Shown in pieces: positions 15,080-22,975 of a stretch of 22,975 nucleotides of DNA. The stretch is from assembly GCA_964418425.1 (NCBI GenBank), contig CAYQLT010000043.1, forward strand, positions 1 to 22,975, in the 5' to 3' direction. Source of the DNA: CAYQLT01 sp964418425. GTDB taxonomy: Bacteria; Bacillota; Limnochordia; Limnochordales; Geochordaceae. The position numbers and the translations under genes were made by a program. The notes beneath the pieces were generated by a model. That model had not been told where the DNA came from and searched no databases. It worked only from the letters and a program-made list of their open reading frames with translations. Each line of letters starts with the position of its first letter. Positions within the stretch are counted from its first letter, which is position 1.

Positions 15080-15565
15080 TCATTCCAACCCCCGACGGCG
15101 GGCTCGCTCGGCCAGGGCCTGCTCGATGCGGCGGCGGGCCTCGCGCTCTGCGATGGCCGCGCGGCGGTCATACGCCTTGCGGCCGCGGGCCAGGGCCAGC
15201 TCGACTTTCACGATCCCGCGGCGGTTGAAGTACAGGCGTAGCGGAACCAGGGTGAGACCCCTCTCGGCCACCCGGCCGGCCAGGCGGTCGATCTCCCGGC
15301 GGTGCAGCAGGAGCTTTCGCGGCCGCACCGGATCGTGGTTGAAGTGTCCGCCCCCCGGGTACGGGCTGATGTGGGCGTCGTGAAGAAAGATCTCGCCCTT
15401 CTCAATGCGGGCATAGCTGTCCCGAAGCTGCGCGCGCCCAAGCCGCAGGGACTTGACCTCGGTGCCGGTCAGCACCAGCCCCGCTTCCACCGTCTCGAGG
15501 ATTTCGTAGTCGTGCCGGGCCTTGCGGTTTTCGCAGACCGTCTTCTCCGCTCGCTCGGCGGTCAT
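15080..15565 (-). CDS. smpB: SmpB, tmRNA-binding protein
   Basis: 161 residues, normal length. It binds tmRNA and places it in the empty A site of stalled ribosomes. Family features are CENRKARHDYEILETVEAGLVLTGTEVKSLRLGRAQLRDSYA (beta-barrel core), the GEIFLHDAHISPYP segment, RKLLLHRREIDRLAG, and the basic C-terminal tail RGRKAYDRRAAIAEREARRRIEQAL that enters the ribosomal channel. ATG 15565 is chosen for its agreement with the family start and a GAGGGG about 6 nt upstream; ATGs a few codons upstream (first at 15580) overlap the likely -10 box. It lies directly upstream of ssrA and convergent to hppA. The gene arrangement differs from the common secG-rnr-smpB-ssrA order. Confidence 0.95.
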   Translation of the reverse strand: MTAERAEKTVCENRKARHDYEILETVEAGLVLTGTEVKSLRLGRAQLRDSYARIEKGEIFLHDAHISPYPGGGHFNHDPVRPRKLLLHRREIDRLAGRVAERGLTLVPLRLYFNRRGIVKVELALARGRKAYDRRAAIAEREARRRIEQALAERARRRGLE

Positions 15566-15575
15566 GGCGCCCCTC

Positions 15576-15604
15576 ATCATACCGTTGCGCCGCCCGGGGG
15601 GCAA
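15576..15604 (-). promoter_or_regulatory. Candidate smpB promoter
   Basis: Minus strand: TTGCCC (15604-15599), 17-bp spacer, TATGAT (15581-15576). The -10 matches consensus at 5 of 6 bases. The predicted transcript would start only about 4-5 nt before the smpB ATG at 15565, making smpB nearly leaderless; this conflicts with use of the GAGGGG, so the call is tentative. Confidence 0.4.
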
Positions 15605-15763
15605 CGGCCGCTGCGGCCTGCGGGGGCCCGGGGCGCACCCCACGGGCAGGAAGCGCCCGGTTTGCGCAGGAACCTGCAGGAAATCGGGAGTTGATGGCGA
15701 ACCACCCAGCAAGTTCCGGCTCCCGGCCCGGCCGCCGGGCCAGGGGGCGAGAAGCGTGTGTGG

Positions 15764-15831
15764 AAACCCGGCCGCAACGGGAAGTATCGCTTCCCGGGGC
15801 GCGCCGGGTTTTGTGCTGAGCGGGAGCTCGG
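15764..15831 (+). promoter_or_regulatory. Structured leader with terminator-like hairpin upstream of the amidase gene
   Basis: A two-tier stem: AAACCCGGC (15764-15772) with GCCGGGTTT (15803-15811), enclosing CGGGAAG (15778-15784) with CTTCCCG (15790-15796). It ends in TTTTGTG (15809-15815). A second hairpin CTGAGC-GGGA-GCTCGG follows at 15816-15831. The amidase ATG is at 15847, so the structure sits in its 5' leader and could act as an attenuator. It does not match the c-di-AMP (ydaO) riboswitch consensus that often precedes such amidases. The rest of the 281-bp gap upstream shows no gene. Confidence 0.45.
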
Positions 15832-15846
15832 CTGCGGGGGCTTTCC

Positions 15847-17220
15847 ATGTCACAGAGACGACTTTGCCTTCGAGCCCTTACAACCGGCTTCGTCACCGCT
15901 GCCGCCCTGGTGGCCGCCGGAGCCTGCCCGCAGGAGCCTGTCAAAGCCGCGCCGGCTGCGGCCGCGGCTTCGGCCGGCGCTTCGGGTGGACAGGCCAGGG
16001 GGGCGCCGGTCGCGCTTCCTCCGGGATCTCTGTGGGTGGCGGGCAATCCCGCGGACGAGGCGGGCCCCTCTTTGCTGGTGGACGGGGTCCTCCTGATCCC
16101 GGCCCGTGTTCTGGAGCAGCTGGAGGTCAGGCTGGAATGGCGCGCGCAGGACCGGGCCGTGTGGATGCGTCGGGGCGAACGCTGGGCCGTGGCCACGGTC
16201 GGCTCCAGGTGGATGCAGACCGACTCCGGAACCGTGGCGCTCGCCCGGCCCGCGGAGATCGTGGGCGGACGGCTGATGGTACCCGCCCGCTCCGTGGCCG
16301 AGGCCCTGGGACTCGTCATCCGGTGGGATCCGCGGGCCCGGCGGGCGTCTGTAGAGGGACAGCCTGAGCCCTCGCGGGACCTCTTGCCGCCTGCCGGGTC
16401 AGGGCGAGGCCCGGAGGGGGAAGCTGCCCCAGCGGGCTCCCGGGCCGCCTCCGCCAGCAGCTCGGCCTCCTCGCGGCCCGCTCGGAGCGGGGCTTATCAG
16501 CCGTCGCCTCGCCCGCCCCTGCCGGCTCCGGCCGACCTGACGGCTGCGAGCACCCTGGTGGCTCTCATGCCGGCGCCCATCGGGCCCACCTTGCAGCGTC
16601 CGCTCCTCCTGCCGGACGTGGCGGTGGTAAAGGCGCCGGCGGCACCCTCTGCTCCCCCTTCGGCGTCGCCGTCGGCCTCCGGCGCGACGGCGCGAGGCGG
16701 GGGCGCCGCGGAGCCCGATGCCGCCCCGCAGGCACAAGGCGGTCCCGAAGCTGCCACGCCTGTACCTGCCACGCCATCGTCGCCCCAGGCAACTCCTGGC
16801 GCGGCAACGGCCGCCCGGGTGCCGCCTTTCCAGCCCCGTCCGCTGCAGGGGCTGCTTTCCGCGCTCTCCCACTGGACGCCGGCGGCGCCGACCCCGGCCC
16901 TGGCGCCCAGCGTGGAGCGAAGCGGGGTGTTTTTGCCGGCCGGGCTGGTGAGTCTTTGGCCCGCTCCCCTGCGGGACCTTGAGGGCGACTTCCCGGGCGT
17001 GCCGGCGAAGCCGGCCCCGGAGCAGCCACCGGCGGCGGGGTCGGCCGGTGAGCCGCAGGTGGCCGGCGGGGCGGCTTCTGAGGACGGGGGGCAGCTCCCG
17101 CAAGGTGGGCGAAAGCTCCAGGCGGTTCAGCGGGAGCCGGCACAGGACGGGCGGGAACTTCCGAAGGATGGCCGGGAGCTCGCTCAGGACGGGCGGGAGC
17201 TGGTCGCACCGGCCCCTTCC
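15847..17220 (+). CDS. N-acetylmuramoyl-L-alanine amidase, N-terminal part (left of the scaffold gap)
   Basis: First 458 residues of a secreted cell-wall hydrolase whose catalytic part lies right of the gap. The N-terminus is a Sec signal sequence (RRLCLRALTTGFVTAAALVAAGA; a Cys follows but the lipobox is poor). Residues about 61-171 match the copper-amine-oxidase N-terminal-like 'stalk' domain: LLVDGVLLIPARVLEQL, AVWMRRGERWAVATVGS and GRLMVPARSVAEALGLVIRWD. A Pro/Ala/Ser-rich linker of about 270 residues follows, then heptad repeats (DGRELxx) up to the gap. A GGGGG lies about 7 nt before the ATG. Left and right parts are in different frames as scaffolded. Collapsing the duplicated 55 bp and the N run restores one continuous frame of 1022 residues, so this is an assembly effect, not a pseudogene. 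Confidence 0.82.
17080..17205 (+). repeat. Six 21-bp / 7-residue repeats in the amidase linker
   Basis: In the amidase frame the linker reads as heptads: EDGGQLP, QGGRKLQ, AVQREPA, QDGRELP, KDGRELA, QDGRELV. The last three are nearly identical at DNA level. The block ends at the scaffold gap, so the true copy number is unknown; repeat length variation probably caused the assembly break. Confidence 0.8.
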
Positions 17221-17375
17221 NNNNNNNNNNNNNNNNNNNNNNNNNNNNNNNNNNNNNNNNNNNNNNNNNNNNNNNNNNNNNNNNNNNNNNNNNNNNNNNN
17301 NNNNNNNNNNNNNNNNNNNNGGATGGCCGGGAGCTCGCTCAGGACGGGCGGGAGCTGGTCGCACCGGCCCCTTCC
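17166..17375 (+). repeat. Exact 55-bp duplication flanking the N run (assembly overlap)
   Basis: Bases 17166-17220 and 17321-17375 are identical over all 55 positions, and the 100 N lie exactly between them. Overlap of contig ends by an assembler k-mer length such as 55 gives this pattern. Removing the 155 bases 17221-17375 changes the phase by 2 and puts both amidase halves in one frame. A real extra tandem copy cannot be excluded. Confidence 0.85.
17221..17320. other. Scaffold gap (100 N)
   Basis: Exactly 100 undetermined bases, the usual placeholder for a gap of unknown size. It interrupts the heptad-repeat linker of the amidase gene. Confidence 0.99.
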
Positions 17376-19070
17376 CCGCCGCAGGCTCTGTCCCAGATCC
17401 TGGGGGTTCAGGTGCGGCGGACAGGAGGTCGTCCCCGGGTGGAGGTTCTGCGGGACGGCCCCGTCACGCTTGCGCAGCCTGCCATCCTAGCCGACCCTCC
17501 GCGTCTGGTGTTCGACCTGATGGGGGCGCGGCTGGCGGCGCCGGTGCTGGAGTATGACGTGCACGGGCCCGTCGTACGGCGGGTGCGGCTGGGCCAGCAG
17601 GCCCCCGATGTGGTGCGCATGGCCGTCGACCTCAACGCGCCGGTGGGGTTCACGCTGGCGGAGGGTTCGGATTCCACCACGGTCTTCATCAACCACCAGG
17701 TGGCCGGCGTGCGGTGGATTCCGGACCCACCTTCGGCCCGCTCGCCGGCAGGCGGGCAGCTCTGGATCGAGATGTCGGGGTATGCCCCCATCCGGACGAG
17801 CGTGCTGGACAACCCCCGGCGGCTGATATTCGACATCCAGGAGGCCACCCTGACCGTGCCGGCGTCGGAGTGGGCCATCAGCAGCGGCCCGGTGAGCCGG
17901 GTGCGGGTGAGCCAAAACCAGCCCGATGTGGTTCGGGTGGTCCTGGAGCTGGGCGCCCTGGTAGCTCCTCGCTTCCTCACCTCCGCGCAGCTGGCCCGTA
18001 GGGGTCTGGAAGGCGGGAGCGGCACCCGGGATCCCGCACCCTACGCCGATGCAGGTTTGGCCGCTGTGGACGCTGGGGCCGGCGCGCCGGAGGGGGCCGT
18101 GCCGCTGGACGTGGTGCTGGACGTCTACAGCCGCATCCGGCGGGTTTCCCTCCAGAAGGTGAGCCGCTCGGGAGTCAGCCTGATGGTCGAGGCAACCGGC
18201 CCTCTTCAGCCCCGCACGTTTTACCTGCGCGACCCCGACCGCCTGGTGGTGGACTTTCCCGGTGCGGTGCTGGAGCCTCAGGCGGGAGGGCCCCAGGGGG
18301 AGTTCCCGGGACAGGGTCCGGTGCGGGTGCTGCGCACGGGGCAGTTTCTGCCCCGAGCCGCCCGCCTGGTGCTGGAACTGGATAGCCCCGTGGCGCACCG
18401 CCTGTTTCGCAGCGAGGAGGGCAGCGTCGCGGTCGTGGCGCTGGGCAGCGAGCCGCTGGTGGGTCGCACGGTGGCCATCGACCCCGGCCATGGAGGGGTG
18501 GACAGCGGGGCCATGGGGTTGAGTGGGACGCCGGAGAAGTTTTACAACCTCGACGTGGCCCGGCGTCTGGCCGGGCTCCTGGAATCGCTGGGAGTCCAGG
18601 TGACCATGACCCGAGCCGACGACGTCTACGTCCCCCTGGATGAGCGGGTCGAGATCGCCCGACGGGCAGGCTCGGAGGTGCTGGTGAGCATCCATCACAA
18701 CGCATCCACCTCGGGGATGGGCATGGGGACCGAGGTGCTGTACGCTCCGCGTCTGCCCGCCAGCCGAATGCTGGCCGAGCTTCTGTATGACGCGCTGGTC
18801 AGCCAGCTCCAGACGCAGGGGCGAGGCGTGAAGGCTCGAAGCGATCTGCGGGTGTTGCGGCTGGCTCCCATGCCCGTGGCGCTGGTGGAGGTGGCGTTTG
18901 TGGACCATCCGGCCGACGAGAAGCGGCTGCAGGATCCGGCGTTTCGCCAAAGCGCCGCCGAGGCGTTGTTCTCGGGTATCGTGAGCTTTTTCAGCAGCAT
19001 GGGCAATGCTAACACCCAAGAGGTTCCCGAGCGCCGGCCGGCCGTGCAGGTTGTGGGGCGACTCCAATGA
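17322..19070 (+). CDS. N-acetylmuramoyl-L-alanine amidase, AMIN and catalytic part (right of the scaffold gap)
   Basis: Continuation of the amidase; the first 54 bases repeat the linker seen left of the gap. Three AMIN-like beta domains follow: about 17390-17700 (VRRTGGRPRVEVLRDGPV...PPRLVFDLMGA), 17715-17990 (LWIEMSGYAPIRTSVLDNPRRLIFDI) and 18105-18460 (LMVEATGPLQPRTFYLRDPDRLVVDFPGA). AMIN domains bind peptidoglycan or septal partners. The C-terminal Amidase_3 domain cleaves the MurNAc-L-Ala bond. Its Zn2+ ligands are visible in AIDPGHGGVDSGA (His), PEKFYNLDVA (Glu) and SIHHNAS (His), with the catalytic Glu in VALVEVAFVDH. All key residues are present, so it should be active outside the membrane. 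The stop overlaps the next gene's start (ATGA), which indicates coupling. Confidence 0.93.
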   Translation, partial: DGRELAQDGRELVAPAPSPPQALSQILGVQVRRTGGRPRVEVLRDGPVTLAQPAILADPPRLVFDLMGARLAAPVLEYDVHGPVVRRVRLGQQAPDVVRMAVDLNAPVGFTLAEGSDSTTVFINHQVAGVRWIPDPPSARSPAGGQLWIEMSGYAPIRTSVLDNPRRLIFDIQEATLTVPASEWAISSGPVSRVRVSQNQPDVVRVVLELGALVAPRFLTSAQLARRGLEGGSGTRDPAPYADAGLAAVDAGAGAPEGAVPLDVVLDVYSRIRRVSLQKVSRSGVSLMVEATGPLQPRTFYLRDPDRLVVDFPGAVLEPQAGGPQGEFPGQGPVRVLRTGQFLPRAARLVLELDSPVAHRLFRSEEGSVAVVALGSEPLVGRTVAIDPGHGGVDSGAMGLSGTPEKFYNLDVARRLAGLLESLGVQVTMTRADDVYVPLDERVEIARRAGSEVLVSIHHNASTSGMGMGTEVLYAPRLPASRMLAELLYDALVSQLQTQGRGVKARSDLRVLRLAPMPVALVEVAFVDHPADEKRLQDPAFRQSAAEALFSGIVSFFSSMGNANTQEVPERRPAVQVVGRLQ

Positions 19071-19708
19071 GAAGAGGGCCGGGCCGGGTACGTAATCGGC
19101 CCATATGGAGCTACCGCCGCCGCAGAGGGGCGTGGTGGCGATGGGCGGTAGGGGTGGTCCTGCTGGCGGCGGGGCTGGCGGGCGCCGCTTGGGCAGGCCT
19201 GAGAACGGGCTGGGTCGTGCTGCCCGATAGCTGGCTGGCCGCCGCAGGGGTCGGCCACCCCGTGCGGCTTTACTTCGCCTCGCCGGACGCCAGCTACCTC
19301 ATCCCGGAAGTACGCTACCTGCTGCCCGCGCAGGACACGCCGGAGCGCAGGCTGCAGCTCTTAAGCGCCGGGCCGCGGGACACAGGCCGCCTGGCGCCGG
19401 TGATCCCACCGGGCGCACGTCCCCTGTGGGTGCAGGTGGATCAGGGGGTTGCCACAGCCAGTTTCAGCCGGGAGCTGGCGGAGCGCCACTGGGGCGGCAC
19501 CGCGGGGGAGCTGATGACCGTCTACGGCATCGTCCACACGCTGGCGGAGGTCCCGGGCGTACGGCGGGTGCGGATTCTCATCGAGGGAAAGCCGGTGGAG
19601 ACGCTGGCCGGACACGTCGATCTGACGGAGCCGTTGGAACCCGATCCCAGCCTCGTGCAAACCGCGCCGCCCGGCTCCATCGGCACGGGAGGCCGCCCCT
19701 CCTCATAA
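19067..19708 (+). CDS. GerMN-domain membrane-anchored protein
   Basis: 213 residues. A very basic cytoplasmic N-terminus (MRRGPGRVRNRPIWSYRRRRG) precedes one membrane segment, WAVGVVLLAAGLAGAAWAGL (about residues 26-45). The outer part (about 67-190) matches the GerMN domain: VRLYFASPDASYLIPEVRYLL, RLQLLSAGP, IPPGARPLWVQVDQGVATASFSREL, MTVYGIVHTLAEVPGVRRVRILIEG and an AGHVDLTEPL end. In Bacillus GerM acts in sporulation and germination near the forespore membrane, but the domain also occurs in non-spore-formers, so the process here is open. It overlaps the amidase stop by 4 bases, and amidase plus GerMN pairs are common, which suggests joint work on peptidoglycan. Confidence 0.87.
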   Translation: MRRGPGRVRNRPIWSYRRRRGAWWRWAVGVVLLAAGLAGAAWAGLRTGWVVLPDSWLAAAGVGHPVRLYFASPDASYLIPEVRYLLPAQDTPERRLQLLSAGPRDTGRLAPVIPPGARPLWVQVDQGVATASFSRELAERHWGGTAGELMTVYGIVHTLAEVPGVRRVRILIEGKPVETLAGHVDLTEPLEPDPSLVQTAPPGSIGTGGRPSS

Positions 19709-19719
19709 TCCTCATAATC
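19702..19719 (+). repeat. Tandem 9-bp repeat CTCATAATC at the GerMN stop
   Basis: CTCATAATC occurs twice in direct tandem and contains the stop codon of the GerMN gene (19706-19708). It is strikingly AT-rich for this sequence and each copy carries CATAAT, a -10-like box. No matching -35 was found, so a murD promoter is only a possibility. Confidence 0.45.
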
Positions 19720-19769
19720 TGATAGTCTGGCGGGCCGGCAAGAGCAAGACGGTCAGGAAGGGATCGGCC

Positions 19770-21287
<1,518 letters not shown>

Positions 21288-21307
21288 ACGAAGCCCGCCA
21301 GACGCAG

Positions 21308-22120
21308 GTGCAGGCAGGCCCGGCCGGCCCGACGGGCCCGGCGCGCACCGGGCGCGGCCCCCTGGAGCTGCGGCCGGTGCGGCTGGAGCGGGGCGTGCTC
21401 AAGTGGCCCGAGGGTTCGGCCCTCATCCAGGTGGGTGACACCAAGGTCCTCTGTACCGTCTCGGTGGAAGACCGGGTGCCGCCCTTCCTGCGGGGTACGG
21501 GGTCCGGATGGGTGACCGCCGAATACGCCATGCTGCCCCGATCGACCCGGGAGCGCACGCCCCGTGATGTCCAGCGAGGACGGCCGGCGGGCCGCTCCAT
21601 GGAGATCCAGCGGCTCATCGGTCGAAGCCTTCGGGCGGTGGTGGATCTGGCGGCCCTGGGCGAGCGCACCCTGTGGGTGGACTGCGATGTACTCCAGGCC
21701 GACGGGGGCACGCGCACCGCCTCGGTCACCGGCGGCCTGGTGGCCCTGGCCGATGCGCTGTGGGGGCTCAAGGTGAAGGAGGGCTGGGAACACCTGCCCC
21801 TCACCGACTTCCTCGCGGCCGTCAGCGTGGGGCTGGTGGGAGGCGAGCTGCGGGTGGACCTGGAGTACGCGGAGGACAGCGTGGCGGACGTGGACATGAA
21901 CGTGGTGATGACCGGCTCCGGGCAGCTGGTGGAACTGCAGGGAACCGCAGAGCGGGCCCCCTTCGACGCCCGAAGTACCGCCCGGTTTCTGGAGGCGGCG
22001 GCACCGGCCATCCAGCAACTGGTGGAGTTGCAGCGTCGAACCCTTCCGGCGGAGGTGGTGGCGGCCGTGGAGGCCCGCAGGCGCATGGGTCCACCCGTTC
22101 ACCACCGTATCGAGGAGTAA
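21308..22120 (+). CDS. rph: Ribonuclease PH
   Basis: 270 residues from GTG 21308. It is a phosphorolytic 3'-5' exoribonuclease that trims tRNA 3' ends. Family motifs are LRPVRLERGVLKWPEGSALIQVGDTKVLCT, GWVTAEYAMLPRSTRERTPRD, RPAGRSMEIQRLIGRSLRA, TLWVDCDVLQADGGTRTASVTGG, LPLTDFLAAVSVGLV, and DLEYAEDSVADVDMNVVMTGSG with catalytic Asp residues. The first 18 residues are a low-complexity Gly/Pro/Ala lead. The start is doubtful: GTG 21308 has no good ribosome binding site, while GGAGG at 21272-21276 sits 7 nt before an in-frame CTG (21284) that overlaps the murD stop. It is followed within 3 bp by rdgB, a common pairing. Confidence 0.95.
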   Translation: MQAGPAGPTGPARTGRGPLELRPVRLERGVLKWPEGSALIQVGDTKVLCTVSVEDRVPPFLRGTGSGWVTAEYAMLPRSTRERTPRDVQRGRPAGRSMEIQRLIGRSLRAVVDLAALGERTLWVDCDVLQADGGTRTASVTGGLVALADALWGLKVKEGWEHLPLTDFLAAVSVGLVGGELRVDLEYAEDSVADVDMNVVMTGSGQLVELQGTAERAPFDARSTARFLEAAAPAIQQLVELQRRTLPAEVVAAVEARRRMGPPVHHRIEE

Positions 22121-22123
22121 GGG

Positions 22124-22813
22124 GTGGGGCCTTTGCACCGGCTGGTCGTGGCCACCACCAACTCCGGCAAGCTTCGGGAGTACCTGGAACTGCTGGCCAC
22201 CGGGCCGCTGGCGGCGCAGGTGGTGGCTTTATGGCCGGGGCATCCGGAGCTGGGAGGGCGGGTGATGGCCGAGGTGCCGGAGGTCAGCCACGACCTGGCA
22301 GAAAACGCACAAGCCAAAGCCCGGGCGGCAGCGGACTTCTTCGGGCGGGTGGCGGTGGCAGACGACACGGGGCTTTACGTGCAGGCGCTGGGCGGGGCCC
22401 CCGGGCCGAGGGCGGCCCGCTATGGCGGAGAGAACGCCACCGACGAGGCGCGCATCCGGCGGCTCTTGGGCGAGCTGGAGGGGGTGCCACCCGGGCAACG
22501 CACCGCATGGTTTCGGTGCGCGCTGGCGGTCGCTGTCCCGGTCGGCCACGGGGGGCCGTGGGACGGCCGAACACGGGTCTTTTGGGGCGAGTGTCCCGGC
22601 GAGATCACGCGGGCACCCCGAGGCACCGGCGGCTTTGGGTATGATCCCGTCTTCGAGGTGGCCGGCCTGGGCCGCACCTTCGCGGAGCTGGAGCTCTCGC
22701 AGAAAAACCGCCTCAGCCACCGGGCCCGGGCGTGGCGGCAGGCGGAGGACTTCCTGGCCTTGCTGTTGGGCGCAGTGCCTGCGGACGGCGAGGGTGGGGG
22801 CCGCTGCGGTTGA
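22124..22813 (+). CDS. rdgB: XTP/dITP pyrophosphatase (RdgB/HAM1 family)
   Basis: 229 residues. It hydrolyses non-canonical purine nucleoside triphosphates such as dITP and XTP to monophosphates, keeping them out of DNA and RNA. Motifs are VVATTNSGKLREY at the N-terminus (phosphate binding), HDLAENAQAKARAAA, VADDTGLYVQALGGAPGPRAARYGG (catalytic Asp pair), FWGECPGEITRAPRGTGGFGYDPVFEV and TFAELELSQKNRLSHRARA. GTG 22124 is chosen because GAGGAG (22112-22117) lies 6 nt upstream. It sits 3 bp after the rph stop, so it is likely co-translated with rph. The family is about 195-205 residues; the excess is a slightly longer middle and a Gly-rich tail. Confidence 0.95.
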   Translation: MGPLHRLVVATTNSGKLREYLELLATGPLAAQVVALWPGHPELGGRVMAEVPEVSHDLAENAQAKARAAADFFGRVAVADDTGLYVQALGGAPGPRAARYGGENATDEARIRRLLGELEGVPPGQRTAWFRCALAVAVPVGHGGPWDGRTRVFWGECPGEITRAPRGTGGFGYDPVFEVAGLGRTFAELELSQKNRLSHRARAWRQAEDFLALLLGAVPADGEGGGRCG

Positions 22814-22839
22814 CGGCCTGGGGCTGCGGGCTTTAGCAT
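22810..22839 (+). promoter_or_regulatory. Candidate promoter of the tRNA-Pro gene
   Basis: TTGACG (22810-22815), an 18-bp spacer and TAGCAT (22834-22839) resemble sigma-A boxes (5 and 4 of 6). The -35 overlaps the rdgB stop codon. The transcript would start about 42 nt before the tRNA. Confidence 0.5.
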
Positions 22840-22887
22840 GGAGGGGCCGGCGAGCCCGGCGGGCGAAGCCCCGCAGGTGCCCGGCGT

Positions 22888-22964
22888 CGGGGCGTGGCGC
22901 AGTTTGGCAGCGCGACTGCTTTGGGAGCAGTAGGCCCCGGGTTCAAGTCCCGGCGCCCCGACCA
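22888..22964 (+). tRNA. tRNA-Pro (anticodon UGG)
   Basis: 77 nt including encoded CCA. Acceptor CGGGGCG pairs with CGCCCCG. The D-arm GGCGCAGTTTGGCAGCGC, anticodon arm ACTGC-TTTGGGA-GCAGT (anticodon TGG with G37) and T-arm CCGGG-TTCAAGT-CCCGG all fold normally. C1-G72 and the anticodon identify proline. It is a separate unit after rdgB with a possible promoter of its own. Confidence 0.97.
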
Positions 22965-22975
22965 CCGCTGCGGAA

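Noticed and set aside
14516..15241. 241-codon plus-strand frame over ssrA and smpB
   Set aside because: It is antisense to a clear tmRNA and to smpB, and its product has no similarity to any family I recognise.
15605..15846. c-di-AMP (ydaO/yuaA) riboswitch before the amidase gene
   Set aside because: Checked because such amidases often carry it; the conserved GGGGUGAAUC-like and GACAGCUAACCUCGU-like blocks are absent.
15847..17490. Reading the left amidase frame straight through the N run to 17490
   Set aside because: The 100 N are a placeholder; after the gap that frame leaves the conserved AMIN sequence. The true continuation is in the frame ending at 19070.
17487..19067. 526-codon minus-strand frame opposite the amidase
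   Set aside because: Shadow of AMIN and Amidase_3 coding sequence; no motif.
22420..22965. Minus-strand frame starting MVGAPGLEPGA
   Set aside because: This is the well-known false peptide from antisense translation of a tRNA gene; it starts inside tRNA-Pro and then runs antisense to rdgB.

Overview
This 23-kb window is very GC-rich and gene-dense. It looks like the chromosome of a high-GC Bacillota lineage (the Symbiobacterium / Thermaerobacter / Limnochorda sort), probably a metagenome-derived assembly. Evidence for Bacillota is the rapZ-yvcK pair followed by cggR-gap-pgk-tpiA-eno and secG, a multi-AMIN cell-wall amidase, a GerMN protein and a K+-dependent membrane pyrophosphatase. The lineage is inferred from gene content and order only. 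A run of 100 N at 17221-17320 marks a scaffold join.

Region 1 (1-6137, + strand) is a likely operon. It holds a phosphohexomutase-like protein that has lost its catalytic motifs (5' end cut by the window), a secreted FG-GAP/VCBS propeller protein, NagA, RapZ and YvcK/GlmR. NagA makes glucosamine-6-P, RapZ of E. coli senses glucosamine-6-P, and YvcK/GlmR of B. subtilis senses UDP-GlcNAc. The block therefore reads as an amino-sugar and cell-wall-precursor control module. whiA, the usual third partner, is absent.

Region 2 (6138-11918, + strand) is the central glycolytic operon: the repressor cggR, then gap, pgk, tpiA and eno. gpmI, usually between tpiA and eno, is missing. A structured 284-bp leader with CggR-operator-like half-sites precedes cggR, and a perfect 12-bp hairpin lies between gap and pgk.

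Region 3 (11919-15604) has secG behind a good sigma-A-type promoter, then a terminator-like hairpin, then hppA. On the opposite strand and convergent are smpB and ssrA (tmRNA, with its own consensus promoter). A perfect 11-bp stem separates the 3' ends of hppA and ssrA. The common secG-rnr-smpB-ssrA order is altered: rnr is absent, hppA is inserted and smpB-ssrA is inverted.

Region 4 (15605-22975, + strand) is devoted to envelope and nucleotide housekeeping. It holds a large secreted N-acetylmuramoyl-L-alanine amidase split by the scaffold gap, a membrane-anchored GerMN protein, a divergent MurD, RNase PH, the RdgB/HAM1 nucleotide pyrophosphatase and tRNA-Pro(UGG). The 55 bp on each side of the gap are identical. 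Removing the gap and one copy restores a single 1022-residue amidase reading frame.

No CRISPR array, insertion sequence, prophage or rRNA was seen. The most unusual items are the inactive-looking phosphohexomutase beside NagA-RapZ-YvcK, the tmRNA details (tag ending LAAA, odd T-loop), the structured leaders, and the assembly-collapsed heptad repeat in the amidase.
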